Assembly: GCF_002159665.1 (NCBI RefSeq)
Contig: NZ_NFJC01000003.1
Span: 62,001 to 126,000 of the forward strand
Reading direction: 5' to 3'
DNA length: 64,000 nucleotides
Source: Desulfovibrio sp. An276
GTDB taxonomy: Bacteria; Desulfobacterota; Desulfovibrionia; Desulfovibrionales; Desulfovibrionaceae
Part shown: positions 16,725-25,477 of the stretch, in pieces
How the letters are laid out: each line of letters opens with the position of its first letter
Position numbering within the stretch: the stretch's first letter is position 1
The notes under the pieces: model-generated
The model's input: only the letters and a program-made list of their open reading frames with translations
Databases searched by the model: none
What the model was told of the DNA's origin: nothing
Program-made: the position numbers and the translations under genes

Positions 16725-17348
16725 ATGCACCCATACGTCAAACTCTTGTCTTCCCTTGTTGCAAGCCTCTTTATCTTCTGCCTCGTGACCACTGCCCAGG
16801 CAGCGCCCACGTCAAGGCAGGTCCTTGAAGGAACCATCGATCATGTGCTGCAGCTTCTTGCAGACCCGGCCTTTGCCAATCCCGCAACCACCAAGGCGCA
16901 GCGTGCCCGCATCGAAGTGGAAGTGCGCAAGGTGTTCGACTTCGAGGAATTTTCCGCGCGTACGGCAGGCCAGCGCTGGCGCTCCTTCACAAGGGATCAG
17001 CAAAAGCGTTTTGCCGAGGCTTTTGCCCAGCTGCTCATTTCCACCTACCTTGGCCAGCTCAAGGACTACAATGGCGAAAAGGTGGCCTATGTGAGCGAGC
17101 GCGCCAACGCCAAGGGCACACGCGTGGAGCAGCTGACCAATCTCAAGCTCTCCGACGGGCGCACTATTCCCGTGGCCTACCGCATGATGGCCAAGAACGG
17201 CTCCTGGGTTGTCTACGACGTTCTGGTTGAGGGCGTCAGCCTTGTGAAGAACTACCGTACCCAGTTCCAGGACATCCTGGCTACCGATTCTCCGGACGAT
17301 CTCATTGCCCGCATCGAACAAAAGGCAAGGGAACCCAAGGCCAAGTAG
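16725..17348 (+). CDS. MlaC/Ttg2D-family phospholipid-binding periplasmic protein
   Basis: A 207-residue exported protein with a Sec signal ending near TTAQA (residue 25). The mature part fits the MlaC family: KAQRARIEVEVRKVFDFEEFSARTAGQRW, then QQKRFAEAFAQLLISTYLGQLKDYNGE, and a C-terminal RTQFQDILATDSPDDLIARIE helix. MlaC proteins shuttle phospholipid between outer- and inner-membrane complexes to keep outer-membrane asymmetry. The other Mla genes are not in this window. I start at 16725 because GGAG precedes it and the signal peptide begins there; the open frame extends further upstream without sense. Confidence 0.82.
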   Translation: MHPYVKLLSSLVASLFIFCLVTTAQAAPTSRQVLEGTIDHVLQLLADPAFANPATTKAQRARIEVEVRKVFDFEEFSARTAGQRWRSFTRDQQKRFAEAFAQLLISTYLGQLKDYNGEKVAYVSERANAKGTRVEQLTNLKLSDGRTIPVAYRMMAKNGSWVVYDVLVEGVSLVKNYRTQFQDILATDSPDDLIARIEQKAREPKAK

Positions 17349-17392
17349 TTTCAGGATCAATATCTGCCCCGAGGCCGGGGCGACTCTTTTCC

Positions 17393-17422
17393 AAAGGCGG
17401 CTACAGCTCTGCAGCCGCCTTT
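17393..17422. terminator. convergent hairpin between MlaC-like and lipoprotein genes
   Basis: AAAGGCGGCT pairs with AGCCGCCTTT around a 10-base loop. It overlaps the stop codon of the minus-strand gene and lies 45 bases after the plus-strand gene. T-runs are short, so its efficiency is uncertain. Confidence 0.5.
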
Positions 17423-18249
17423 GCTGTTTCCTCAATGCGACGCAGCCTCTCCTCTATGTCGCGGCTTGTGTCCTGCTTCTGCCCTTGCGCAGACGATGGC
17501 TTTGCCCTGGCAGCACTGCCCTTCCCCTTTGCCGAGGCTGTCTGTCCCTGCCCCGGGAAGGGTGTCGGGGGCTTTGACGGATCAATGACCCTGCCTGCCG
17601 GTGCACCCGCGCTTGTGTCCGGAATTGCGGACTGTGGAGTTGCACTTGTGCCTTGTGCGCCAGCATCCTGCCCTTCCCGCCTTTCCGGCTGCCAGTCCGC
17701 AGGACACAGCTGCATGATTTCCCCAAGGAATTCCCTGTCCAGCACCGGTTCCATGGTGATGGTGGCAGGCTTTTCCTCGTCTGCGCCTATGCGAAGCTCA
17801 AGGTTTGTGGCGTCCCCCACAAAGTCCAGGAAGGACAGGGGATTTTCCACAGTCAGCACCTTGGGACTGTAGCTGGTGACACAGGCCCTTGTGACCGTGG
17901 TCCTTGCCATGGGGCTTGTGACGCTTGCCTCAAGGCGCATGCAGCGCTCCCTGGACTCCAGGGGCTTTTCCGTGACCAGCATGACCTCCAGCGTCCCGTC
18001 CAGACACTGCACCCAGAACCGTGCCGGCTCACCCTGTATATCCTGCGAGGCAGCCCGCACGCTCATGCGCAAAGCCTCAGTACCATCCCCGCTCCTGCCC
18101 CTGACAAGCTGTATGCTGTCCGAGGTCCTGGAAGGGACAGCCTCATCGAAATCCACATTGGGAAAGCCCATGTAGTGTATGAAGGTGCAGCCGCAAAAAA
18201 GCGCTGCCATGGCCGCAAGGCCGCAATTGAGGACTTTTGTCCTGTGCAT
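17401..18249 (-). CDS. predicted lipoprotein of unknown function
   Basis: A 282-residue protein starting at 18249, where GGGAGG precedes the ATG; the longer frame to 18369 is not signal-like. The N-terminus (MHRTKVLNCGLAAMAALFCGC) is a short signal with a lipobox-like LFCGC, so lipid attachment at Cys22 is likely though the box is not perfect. The middle region is mostly beta-like with several cysteines. The last 90 residues are low-complexity, rich in Pro, Ala, Gly, Ser and Lys, and end in a short charged helix (RDIEERLRRIEETAKAAAEL) that could be a coiled coil. I recognise no family. It is probably an envelope protein. Confidence 0.6.
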   Translation of the reverse strand: MHRTKVLNCGLAAMAALFCGCTFIHYMGFPNVDFDEAVPSRTSDSIQLVRGRSGDGTEALRMSVRAASQDIQGEPARFWVQCLDGTLEVMLVTEKPLESRERCMRLEASVTSPMARTTVTRACVTSYSPKVLTVENPLSFLDFVGDATNLELRIGADEEKPATITMEPVLDREFLGEIMQLCPADWQPERREGQDAGAQGTSATPQSAIPDTSAGAPAGRVIDPSKPPTPFPGQGQTASAKGKGSAARAKPSSAQGQKQDTSRDIEERLRRIEETAKAAAEL

Positions 18250-18504
18250 GGTCTTTTCCTCCCGAATATGGAAACAGGCCCTTTGGCCCTGTCCGCATCT
18301 TGCCAAAAACCCTGCCAAAGGAAAAGGCACAGAATCAGGCCGCTGTTCCTGTTCCGGATTTCCGGACATTTTTTGGGCGCGCCCCCCTTCGTCGGGAAGG
18401 CATGCATGTACTTGACGTGAAAAGCCTTGTCGTTATCTTTTTTTGCATGCGGCCCTATGCCGCCCTTTCCCAAAGCCATGATCAATATCAAGGAGAACCC
18501 TGTT

Positions 18505-19347
18505 ATGGATATTCGCGCAACCCTCGATCAACTGAACAAACTCCTTCAGCAGGGAGACTTTGAAAGTCTCCTGCAGCGCTGTTCCGACCTTCTGGAAAAT
18601 CCTGCCCTGGAAGAAAACCACCGCGTCCTGCTCCTGGACCAGAAGGTCAAGGCCCTGACTGGTCTGAATCGCCTTGAGGAAGCAACAGAGGCAACTCTTG
18701 AGGAACTGCCCCTGCTTGAGAAGATCCTTGGTAGCGAGCACATGCACATTGCCAATCTTCTGCACAATCTCAATATGTTCCTTGGCGCCAGCGACAAGCA
18801 CGCAGAGGCCATCCCCTATTCCGAAAGGGAGCTTGCCATTGTGCGCAAGCTTGCCCCGGGAACGAGCCGCGAGGCGGACGCCCTTGTCAGCATGGCCGAA
18901 CACTACTACGAACAGAGCCTCTTTGCCGATGCGGGCAAACTCCTTTTCGAGGCCCTGGCCCTGTACGAAAAGAACGATGGACGCCGCAGCCTTGGCGTGT
19001 CCACCTGCCTGAACAACCTCGGCCGCTCCAGCGAAAACCAGAACGATATGGAAAAGGGCGCTGTCTACCTTGAGGAAGCAGCCAGCATCCGCGAGGAGCT
19101 TTTGGGTGTCCATCCAGACTCCGCTTTCACCCTTCTCAACTACGGCACCTGCCTGGCTGCCCTTGGCCAGTACCTGAAGGCTGCCCAGACCCTCGCCCAC
19201 TGCGCAGCTGTCTACGAGGCCCTGGACATGTCCGATTCTCCCTTTGCTGCAGCTGCCCGCAAGAACCTTGAGCTGTGCTCCAGCGCCCTGGAACCCAAGG
19301 AAGCCTCAAGCTGCCTTGCCGCTGGTGGCTGCTGCTGCAGAAACTAG
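18505..19347 (+). CDS. tetratricopeptide-repeat protein
   Basis: A 280-residue cytoplasmic protein made of helical repeats of the TPR/Kinesin-light-chain type (for example NLLHNLNMFLGASDKHAEAI, STCLNNLGRSSENQNDMEKG, TLLNYGTCLAALGQYLKAAQ). It ends in a Cys-rich tail (CLAAGGCCCRN). AAGGAG lies 9 bases before the ATG at 18505. Such proteins are scaffolds for protein contacts; the partner is unknown. The gene is followed after 4 bases by a phosphopantetheinyl transferase, so the pair is likely cotranscribed. Confidence 0.8.
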   Translation: MDIRATLDQLNKLLQQGDFESLLQRCSDLLENPALEENHRVLLLDQKVKALTGLNRLEEATEATLEELPLLEKILGSEHMHIANLLHNLNMFLGASDKHAEAIPYSERELAIVRKLAPGTSREADALVSMAEHYYEQSLFADAGKLLFEALALYEKNDGRRSLGVSTCLNNLGRSSENQNDMEKGAVYLEEAASIREELLGVHPDSAFTLLNYGTCLAALGQYLKAAQTLAHCAAVYEALDMSDSPFAAAARKNLELCSSALEPKEASSCLAAGGCCCRN

Positions 19348-19351
19348 GGAT

Positions 19352-20008
19352 ATGGCAGCAAGGCTTTTGCTGCTCACCGCAAACGCCCGCACCCCGGCCG
19401 CCACAGGACTCGGGGTGCGGGACGAGGAGCGTCTTTGCCGTTACACGGCTGAACGCCTTCTCCACCGCCAGGCCCGCTTCCTTGTACAGCATGGCCTGAC
19501 CCTTCTTCGCGTCCCCTTCCTGCCAGAACTTCTCTCTTCCGACACTGGCAAGCCCTTCCTTTCCCTGCCAGGACTCTCCCTCTCCCTTTCCTACACGCAC
19601 AAACCCTTTTGCCTGCTCTGCCAGACAGACAGTGGTACGGCCCCGGCCATCGGCCTGGACTGTCTTTCCCTGCGCGCGGACTTTCTGCCACCTGCGCGCT
19701 TTTTTTCGGCTGCGGAGCAGGACATCCTGGATCGCCTTGCCATCCTCTCCCCCATGGCTCTTGGAAGGGAACTTTTGCGACGCTTTTGCATCTACGAGGC
19801 CATACTCAAGGCCCATGGTTCGGGCCTTGCGCGTATTCCGGCAGACCTTGACGCTGGAAAAACCTGGAAGCGCCAAGGATTCGCCAGGGCATGGGGCAAG
19901 GATTATGCCTGGCGTCTTCTTGCCCTGGAGCACACCTATGTGTGCCTTGCCGTGGAAAAAGAGCATGAAGCAGCCTTGCGCAAAGCGGAGGTGCGCACGG
20001 CATCCTGA
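19352..20008 (+). CDS. 4'-phosphopantetheinyl transferase (Sfp/AcpT-like)
   Basis: A 218-residue transferase that would move the phosphopantetheine arm of CoA to a carrier-protein serine. Motifs are visible though diverged: SLSYTHKPF in the N-half, AIGLDC for the metal-binding GxD region, FFSAAEQD for the F-S-x-x-E motif, and RRFCIYEAILKAHGSGL for the K-E-A-x-x-K-A-x-G-x-G helix, where Tyr-Glu-Ala-Ile-Leu-Lys is retained. The start lies 4 bases after the TPR gene stop, with an AGGGA sequence too close to be a standard site, suggesting coupled translation. No polyketide or peptide synthase is nearby, so it may act on fatty-acid acyl carrier protein. Confidence 0.75.
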   Translation: MAARLLLLTANARTPAATGLGVRDEERLCRYTAERLLHRQARFLVQHGLTLLRVPFLPELLSSDTGKPFLSLPGLSLSLSYTHKPFCLLCQTDSGTAPAIGLDCLSLRADFLPPARFFSAAEQDILDRLAILSPMALGRELLRRFCIYEAILKAHGSGLARIPADLDAGKTWKRQGFARAWGKDYAWRLLALEHTYVCLAVEKEHEAALRKAEVRTAS

Positions 20009-20053
20009 AAGTGCCTGCGAATCATGGTCCAGGTGTATGCTGCCCTGTTTTCC

Positions 20054-21112
20054 CTAGCCCTCACCCACAAGCTCGTCGTGCGCGCGTTTGGAAATCCGGA
20101 CAATTTCGGAAAGAAGCCTCTCCCTCTGTCTCCGGCCCATGCGTTCAAGCACATCCCTTGTGCGCACAACCGAATCTGGATTGCGCTCTTTGGAAAGCGC
20201 TATCCCTTGCAGAAATTCCCTGCGCACCATGGAAAGCACCTCGTCCTCCACTGGCCCCTGCAGGGTCATGCACACAAGTGTTTCCGCCTGGAGACTTCTT
20301 GGCAAAAGGCCAAGGACCTGCGCTGCATCCTGTGCTGCAAGCTGCATGAGCACCACAGCACGCGCCTGGGGTCTCTCGCCCCGCAGTCTGTCCGCCAACC
20401 GCGCCAGTGCATCGTCCGATGCTGCACGCTTTGAATCTGTCAGATTCCTGACTCTTTTTTCGCTCGTTGTGTCAATTTTTTGACGATTTTTTCTGCCAAG
20501 CAAAAGACAGACGATTCCCCCAAGGAGAACGACTACGCCCGCAAGGCCGCACATCAGATACTGCTCGCTGCCCTTTTCCCCGGAAAAGAGAAGGAAGCTG
20601 ATGGCTATCGCGTCCCCGCGGGCTGACTTCAATCCTGCGGCATGGCTTATGAGCGAGGCCAGGCGCTCCTGTTCTGCCCTGACTCCCTCGGGACTGGTGG
20701 GAAAGCCCGGCACGACAGAGGTGTCTATGATGACTGCCAGGGAGACAGGCGGCCTTGCGCCCTCCTTTCCCTCGCCAATGCTCGCCTGTACCACAACGTG
20801 TTCTGCCCCGTAGACAGGGGCGAGAAGGGCGGACACCCTTTTTTCAAGGCTGTGAAGCCAGACGTCGTTGTACCTTTTGGGCTCAAGCTCCTCGGCAAAA
20901 ACAAGGCCCGGCCCCACAGCCCCGCCATACCACATGGATACTGCCGGGTTGTGTGCAGAAGGCAATATGCCGCTCGCAAGGAAGAGCAATACCGTCAGGA
21001 TGAATACGCGCAAAGTCCCCGCTGCTGCTCCAAGGCAGGCGGGACACTGTGTCGCGCGCCTCACGCGCGTCCCTGTCTTTTCCCCGACAGAAATGTGACG
21101 CACTTCACCCAT
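20054..21112 (-). CDS. FliF/SctJ-like plus FliG-N-like two-span membrane protein
   Basis: A 352-residue protein. A first membrane span (about 34-50) is followed by a periplasmic part (about 75-175) resembling the third ring-building domain of FliF (YNDVWLHSLEKRVSALLAPVYG; later LISHAAGLKSARGDAIAISF). A second span lies at about 186-205. The cytoplasmic C-terminus (about 250-352) resembles the FliG N-terminal helices (RAVVLMQLAAQDAAQVLGLLPRSLQAE). So it looks like a shortened M-ring subunit fused to a FliG-type segment. No flagellar or type III secretion gene is near. GGAGG precedes the ATG at 21112. It may nucleate a ring complex of unknown type. The homology is by eye and needs profile confirmation. 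Confidence 0.6.
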   Translation of the reverse strand: MGEVRHISVGEKTGTRVRRATQCPACLGAAAGTLRVFILTVLLFLASGILPSAHNPAVSMWYGGAVGPGLVFAEELEPKRYNDVWLHSLEKRVSALLAPVYGAEHVVVQASIGEGKEGARPPVSLAVIIDTSVVPGFPTSPEGVRAEQERLASLISHAAGLKSARGDAIAISFLLFSGEKGSEQYLMCGLAGVVVLLGGIVCLLLGRKNRQKIDTTSEKRVRNLTDSKRAASDDALARLADRLRGERPQARAVVLMQLAAQDAAQVLGLLPRSLQAETLVCMTLQGPVEDEVLSMVRREFLQGIALSKERNPDSVVRTRDVLERMGRRQRERLLSEIVRISKRAHDELVGEG

Positions 21113-21207
21113 CAATGCATGCCTCCTCCCCTGCCGATACGAGCCGACAGGAACTCCTGCAGGAAATTTTGCAAAAGGCATGCCACAATCGTCTGTTTTT
21201 CCGCTTT

Positions 21208-21756
21208 TCAGGAACAGCGGCACTTTTTCCTTGCCGGGGGATTCAGGCGCATCCTTTCTACGTCAAGACCCCTGCGGCCAAGTTCCAGGAAGATGGCAGC
21301 GCAGCCCAGGGCGTCGCTCAGGGCCTCGTGGTGGTTCAGGGGGATCCCCAGGGACGAGCAGACAATGTTCAGACGGTAGGACGACAGATTCAGGGTTGCC
21401 CTGGAGCCCTTCAGAGTGCAGTAGAAGGGGAGATTCGGGTCCGGAAGCCCGAAGGTTTCGCAGCAGCTGCGCCAGACCGAGCGGTCAAAGGAGGCATTGT
21501 GCGCTACAAACCCGTCACAGCCCTGCACAAAGTCCGCTATGACAGGCCACAGTTCGGGATAGGTTGGCTGGTTGCACAGATCCCGCCAGGTGAGGCCGTG
21601 CACGTCGGTGAAAAGCACCCTGCGCGACGGCGGACGGATGAGGTGCACGAAACTTTTGCCAAGGCGGCCGTTTTCGATGCGCACAAGCCCTATGGAGCAG
21701 GCAGCGTAGCGCTCCGGTCCGCATGTTTCGTAATCTATGGCGCAAAAGACACTCAC
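21208..21756 (-). CDS. DnaQ-like DEDDh 3'-5' exonuclease
   Basis: A 182-residue exonuclease of the DNA polymerase III epsilon type. ExoI is AIDYET (Asp8, Glu10), ExoII is VAHNASFD, and ExoIII is NHHEALSDA with the His and Asp expected for a DEDDh active site. It starts with GTG after GAGGG. It would remove nucleotides from DNA or RNA 3' ends with two metal ions; a role separate from the replicative epsilon subunit is likely because it stands alone. Confidence 0.82.
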   Translation of the reverse strand: MSVFCAIDYETCGPERYAACSIGLVRIENGRLGKSFVHLIRPPSRRVLFTDVHGLTWRDLCNQPTYPELWPVIADFVQGCDGFVAHNASFDRSVWRSCCETFGLPDPNLPFYCTLKGSRATLNLSSYRLNIVCSSLGIPLNHHEALSDALGCAAIFLELGRRGLDVERMRLNPPARKKCRCS

Positions 21757-21784
21757 AGCATTCCCTCATTCGTCCGCCTGCACC

Positions 21785-22213
21785 CTACTTTGCGTCAGCC
21801 ATGCAGGCGCTTTCGGCACCTTCCTTCAGGCGTTCCGCTATATAGGCCTCCATCTCGGCGCTTTCCTCGTCGTAGTTGAAGCAGTTGGCGTCCTCGCCAA
21901 ACAGGCCTTCGGGAACCCAGTCGCCCTTCTCGTCCACGTCCTTGATCATGTCCGCGTAGAAGCAGACGGACAGCCAGCGGTTTTGCGGATCGTCGTCCAC
22001 AACATCCACCAGGACAAAGAGGTCGCGCTTCTTCTGGGCTGTTCCGCGGGCGCGGATGGAGTAGCTCACGCCCGGACGGCAGTGGTACACGAGGCTTATG
22101 CCTTCGAGGGACAGCAAAAGCTGGCGGAAACGCTCAAGCACGGGCTTTGCGTTGCAGGGGTCTTCTGTCCAGGACGAAAGAAAGTTTTCAAAATCCTGCT
22201 GTTCCTTATCCAT
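21785..22213 (-). CDS. conserved hypothetical protein, 142 aa
   Basis: I do not recognise a family. The start at 22213 has AAGGAG in front; the longer frame to 22384 lacks one. The protein is acidic, soluble and mixed alpha/beta: an N-terminal helical half (DKEQQDFENFLSSW, LERFRQLLLSLEGI), a beta part with SYSIRARGTAQKKRDLFVLVDVVDDD, and a C-terminal acidic helix. It has no signal or membrane span. It follows the exonuclease with a 28-base gap on the same strand order. Confidence 0.6.
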   Translation of the reverse strand: MDKEQQDFENFLSSWTEDPCNAKPVLERFRQLLLSLEGISLVYHCRPGVSYSIRARGTAQKKRDLFVLVDVVDDDPQNRWLSVCFYADMIKDVDEKGDWVPEGLFGEDANCFNYDEESAEMEAYIAERLKEGAESACMADAK

Positions 22214-22635
22214 GGCCGTATCTCCTTGAATAGCGCAGACTTGTTCTGCGGGCTTTGGATCTTGGCGCACCTTGGGCGCCGGGTTTAGCCTTCCCCGAAG
22301 GGTTTGGCGCTTCATCTTAGGCCTATCCCATGCCAAATGGCAAGATTGCGATCGCTTCTTGCGCACCAAATGCCTGCACAACATTCCTCGACACTACACA
22401 CTATTGGACAAGATGCCATTCAGGTCTTATCTCTTTGGGGCCTTCGCGCTTTCAGGGTCGCTTGGCAAAAACACGTTGCCCCTGCCCTGCAAAAAAGGTA
22501 CCTTCCGACAGACATTCATGCCCGGCATTCTGCCTGCCTTTTCCCTGCATCGGGTTTATCTTGGGGCAAAGGGCACGGTTTCACAAGCATATACAGGAGG
22601 ACAGTCCCGGGATATCTCCCTGCGGACACGCCACT

Positions 22636-24456
22636 ATGAATACTTCCATGCGCAACATCGTGTTGTGGGCCCTCATCTTTGTCGGCCTCTTCATGGTCTT
22701 CGACTCGCAGCAGCAGACCTCTTCTACAGCCATCTCCTATTCCGATCTGCTCTCCAGAGTGGACAACGGGCAGATTTCCCAGGTGACCATACAGGGGCAG
22801 GAGCTTCACGCCCTCACAAACGACGGCCATACCATCACCGCCTACGCGCCCAGGGACAATTCCATGATTTCCCACCTTCTGGAAAAGAAGGTGGCCATCA
22901 AGGCACAGCCCGTGGAGGGCGATTCCCTGTTCATGCGTCTCATGATCTCTACCCTGCCCTTCATAGTGCTTGTCATCCTGTGGTTCTACCTCATGCGTCA
23001 GGCCCAGGGTGGCATGGGAGGCGGTGGCCGCATATTCAGTTTCGGGCGCTCCAAGGCAAGGCTGCTCAAGCAGGAGGACGCCCAGCACAGGGTGACCTTT
23101 GCCGACGTGGCGGGTGTTGACGAGGCCAAGGACGAGCTCAAGGAAGTGGTCGAGTTCCTCTCCAATCCCAAGAAGTTTACACGCCTTGGCGCCCGCATTC
23201 CCAAGGGGGTGCTCCTTGTCGGCCCTCCAGGAACAGGCAAGACCCTGCTTGCCCGCGCAGTGGCTGGCGAGGCTGGCGCTCCCTTCTTCTCCATTTCCGG
23301 CTCGGACTTTGTGGAGATGTTCGTGGGCGTTGGCGCGTCCCGCGTGCGCGACCTCTTTGAACAGGGCAAGAAGAACGCACCCTGCATCATCTTCATAGAC
23401 GAAATCGATGCTGTGGGCCGCAAGCGTGGCGCTGGCCTTGGCGGCGGCCACGACGAGCGCGAGCAGACACTGAACCAGCTTCTGGTGGAAATGGACGGCT
23501 TCGAGGCCAACGAGGGCGTCATCCTCATTGCCGCAACCAACCGTCCGGATGTTCTCGATCCCGCCCTTTTGCGCCCGGGGCGCTTTGACAGGCAGGTTGT
23601 GGTCTCCACCCCGGACAAGGCTGGCAGAGTCCAGATTCTCCTTGTGCACACAAAGAAGATCCCGCTTGACAGGGACGTCAACGTCGAAAGCCTGGCAGCC
23701 GGAACTCCGGGCTTTTCCGGAGCGGATCTGGAAAACCTTGTCAACGAGGCAGCCCTGCAGGCGGCCCGCCAGAACAAGGATATGGTCACCATGGCCGAAT
23801 TCGAGTTCGCCAAGGACAAGATCCTCATGGGCCGCGAGCGCAGATCCATGGTCCTCTCGGACGAGCAAAAGCGCATCACTGCCTATCACGAGGGCGGCCA
23901 CGCCCTGGCGGCAAGACTTTTGCCCAAGGCTGACCCCGTGCACAAGGTGAGCATTATCCCCAGAGGCAGAGCCCTTGGCATCACCATGCAGCTGCCCGAA
24001 GAGGACCGCCACGGCTACTCCAAAACCTTTTTGCGCAACATGCTGGTCATGCTCCTCGGCGGCCGCGTGGCAGAGGAAATCATCTTCAAGAACGTGACCA
24101 CTGGTGCTTCCAACGACATCGAGAGGGTCACGAGCATTGCCCGCAAGATGGTCTGCCAGTGGGGCATGAACGACGCCATAGGCACTGTGTGCATTGGCGA
24201 GACCGGCCAGGAAGTCTTCATTGGCCGCGAGTGGGTGCAGAACAAGAACTACAGCGAGGCCACTGCCCGCAGGGTGGACGCAGAGGTGAAGGCCATTGTG
24301 GAAGAGGCCCACAGCCGCTGCCTGAAGCTACTCACGGACAATCTTGCCATTTTGCACAACATAGCCGCAGCCCTCATCGAAAAGGAAACCATCACCGGCG
24401 AGGAGCTGGACCAAATCATAGCCGAGGGCCCCAAGCCCGTACCCGTAGCGGACTAG
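22636..24456 (+). CDS. ftsH: ATP-dependent zinc metalloprotease FtsH
   Basis: A 606-residue membrane-anchored AAA protease that degrades misfolded membrane proteins and regulatory proteins. Two N-terminal spans (residues about 5-22 and 98-118) flank a periplasmic domain. The AAA module shows Walker A GPPGTGKT at 196-203, Walker [12 protein letters not shown], and the second region of homology with RPGRFDRQ. The zinc site is HEGGH (His418, Glu419, His422). I start at MNTSMRN because it matches the usual FtsH N-terminus; the upstream open frame is long but not conserved in type, and no strong ribosome site is seen. It is monocistronic, with a terminator 22 bases after the stop. Confidence 0.96.
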   Translation: MNTSMRNIVLWALIFVGLFMVFDSQQQTSSTAISYSDLLSRVDNGQISQVTIQGQELHALTNDGHTITAYAPRDNSMISHLLEKKVAIKAQPVEGDSLFMRLMISTLPFIVLVILWFYLMRQAQGGMGGGGRIFSFGRSKARLLKQEDAQHRVTFADVAGVDEAKDELKEVVEFLSNPKKFTRLGARIPKGVLLVGPPGTGKTLLARAVAGEAGAPFFSISGSDFVEMFVGVGASRVRDLFEQGKKNAPCIIFIDEIDAVGRKRGAGLGGGHDEREQTLNQLLVEMDGFEANEGVILIAATNRPDVLDPALLRPGRFDRQVVVSTPDKAGRVQILLVHTKKIPLDRDVNVESLAAGTPGFSGADLENLVNEAALQAARQNKDMVTMAEFEFAKDKILMGRERRSMVLSDEQKRITAYHEGGHALAARLLPKADPVHKVSIIPRGRALGITMQLPEEDRHGYSKTFLRNMLVMLLGGRVAEEIIFKNVTTGASNDIERVTSIARKMVCQWGMNDAIGTVCIGETGQEVFIGREWVQNKNYSEATARRVDAEVKAIVEEAHSRCLKLLTDNLAILHNIAAALIEKETITGEELDQIIAEGPKPVPVAD

Positions 24457-24478
24457 CCCAAGGGACACTGGACATCAA

Positions 24479-24514
24479 GGGCGCCACCTCCTGTGGAGAT
24501 GGCGCCCATTTTTT
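24479..24514 (+). terminator. rho-independent terminator after ftsH
   Basis: GGGCGCCA pairs with TGGCGCCC, with further pairing inside (CTCC/GGAG), followed by ATTTTTTC. Confidence 0.88.
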
Positions 24515-24562
24515 CGTGACTTTTTTCTGGCAGGTCCCTTTCGGATAGGAGGAAAATGACGG

Positions 24563-25315
24563 CTACTTCTTCTTTGCCCTGATGTGCATCCAGGCATTGT
24601 CCTCGTTTACGGAATACTGGGGGATGTACTGGGAAAGCCTTGTGTGGGCAAGGATAGCGTTGGACACATTGTCCAGGATGTAGACCCTGCCTCCTTCCTC
24701 CACGCCAAGGACCGCGTGGGCCAGATTGCGGAAAGTGTCGCGGACAACAAGGATGCGCATCCTGTCTGCGCTTACTCCCAGCTTGCGCAGCGTCATGTAC
24801 TTTACGATGGCGTAGTCCTCGCAGTCACCGGACTTGTCCAGAAATTCGTACGGCGCTGCCCAGTAGTCCTCCTTTTTCCAGTTCACTATATCCTCTATAT
24901 AGGGATAGCGGTTCCAGAAGGTGTTGACGTAGGTCAGAAGATCCAGCCCCCTGAGGGTTGAGGCCTTTTCACGCATCTTCGCCCAGGAGACCCCGCGAAA
25001 ATCCTTCTGCTCGGAAAAAACCGGATGTTTGGCATTTTTGTCCAGCACGCTGACCCAGAAGGGAAAGACCTTCATGGGCCTGCGCAGGGAAACCGTGTTG
25101 AACACATGGGCAAAGGCCCTGGAATCCGCCACATCGGCCAAAACAGCCTCGGGAGCAAGACACAGAATGGTCAGAAGAAGGGCTGCCAAAAGTCTTCCTG
25201 CCCGGAATACTCCGATCCGTGCAAAGGCACCTGTGCTCCCGGGCGCGGCAGACGCGCGGGATGCACAAGCTTCTTGTGCCTTCACGGCAATCAGGGGTGA
25301 TATGCTATCCGGCAT
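24563..25315 (-). CDS. transglutaminase-like cysteine peptidase (BTLCP, LapG-like)
   Basis: A 250-residue exported peptidase. A long N-terminal segment with a hydrophobic signal ends near EAVLA (about residue 60). The catalytic triad of the bacterial transglutaminase-like family is present: Cys165 in KSGDCEDYA, His200 in NLAHAVL and Asp215 in YILDN. In Pseudomonas, LapG of this family cuts giant surface adhesins and is held by the c-di-GMP receptor LapD. Neither an adhesin nor LapD is in this window. The start codon is not certain: 25315 is the first ATG that leaves a reasonable signal, but no strong ribosome site precedes it. Confidence 0.8.
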   Translation of the reverse strand: MPDSISPLIAVKAQEACASRASAAPGSTGAFARIGVFRAGRLLAALLLTILCLAPEAVLADVADSRAFAHVFNTVSLRRPMKVFPFWVSVLDKNAKHPVFSEQKDFRGVSWAKMREKASTLRGLDLLTYVNTFWNRYPYIEDIVNWKKEDYWAAPYEFLDKSGDCEDYAIVKYMTLRKLGVSADRMRILVVRDTFRNLAHAVLGVEEGGRVYILDNVSNAILAHTRLSQYIPQYSVNEDNAWMHIRAKKK

Positions 25316-25406
25316 GTGGGGTATCCGATGGCAGGGGCACGAAAGGGAGGAGAACAGGACGCATTGTACGAAAAACGGGAAGGAAACTCTAGCGTACGGC
25401 GGGCAT

Positions 25407-25445
25407 GAAAAAAACAGGACCCGCATATGTCAAGGCCCTGTTTTT
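25407..25445 (-). terminator. terminator of the trp operon
   Basis: On the minus strand AAAACAGG and CCTGTTTT form the base of a hairpin with further G-C pairs (GGCC/GGTC side), followed by a run of T residues. It lies about 33 bases after the trpA stop. Confidence 0.8.
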
Positions 25446-25477
25446 CCTGTATAAATCACCTTGTTTTTTTGTGCACC

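Noticed and set aside
22516-24312. 598-codon minus-strand frame opposite ftsH
   Set aside because: Antisense shadow created by strong codon bias; ftsH is unmistakable.
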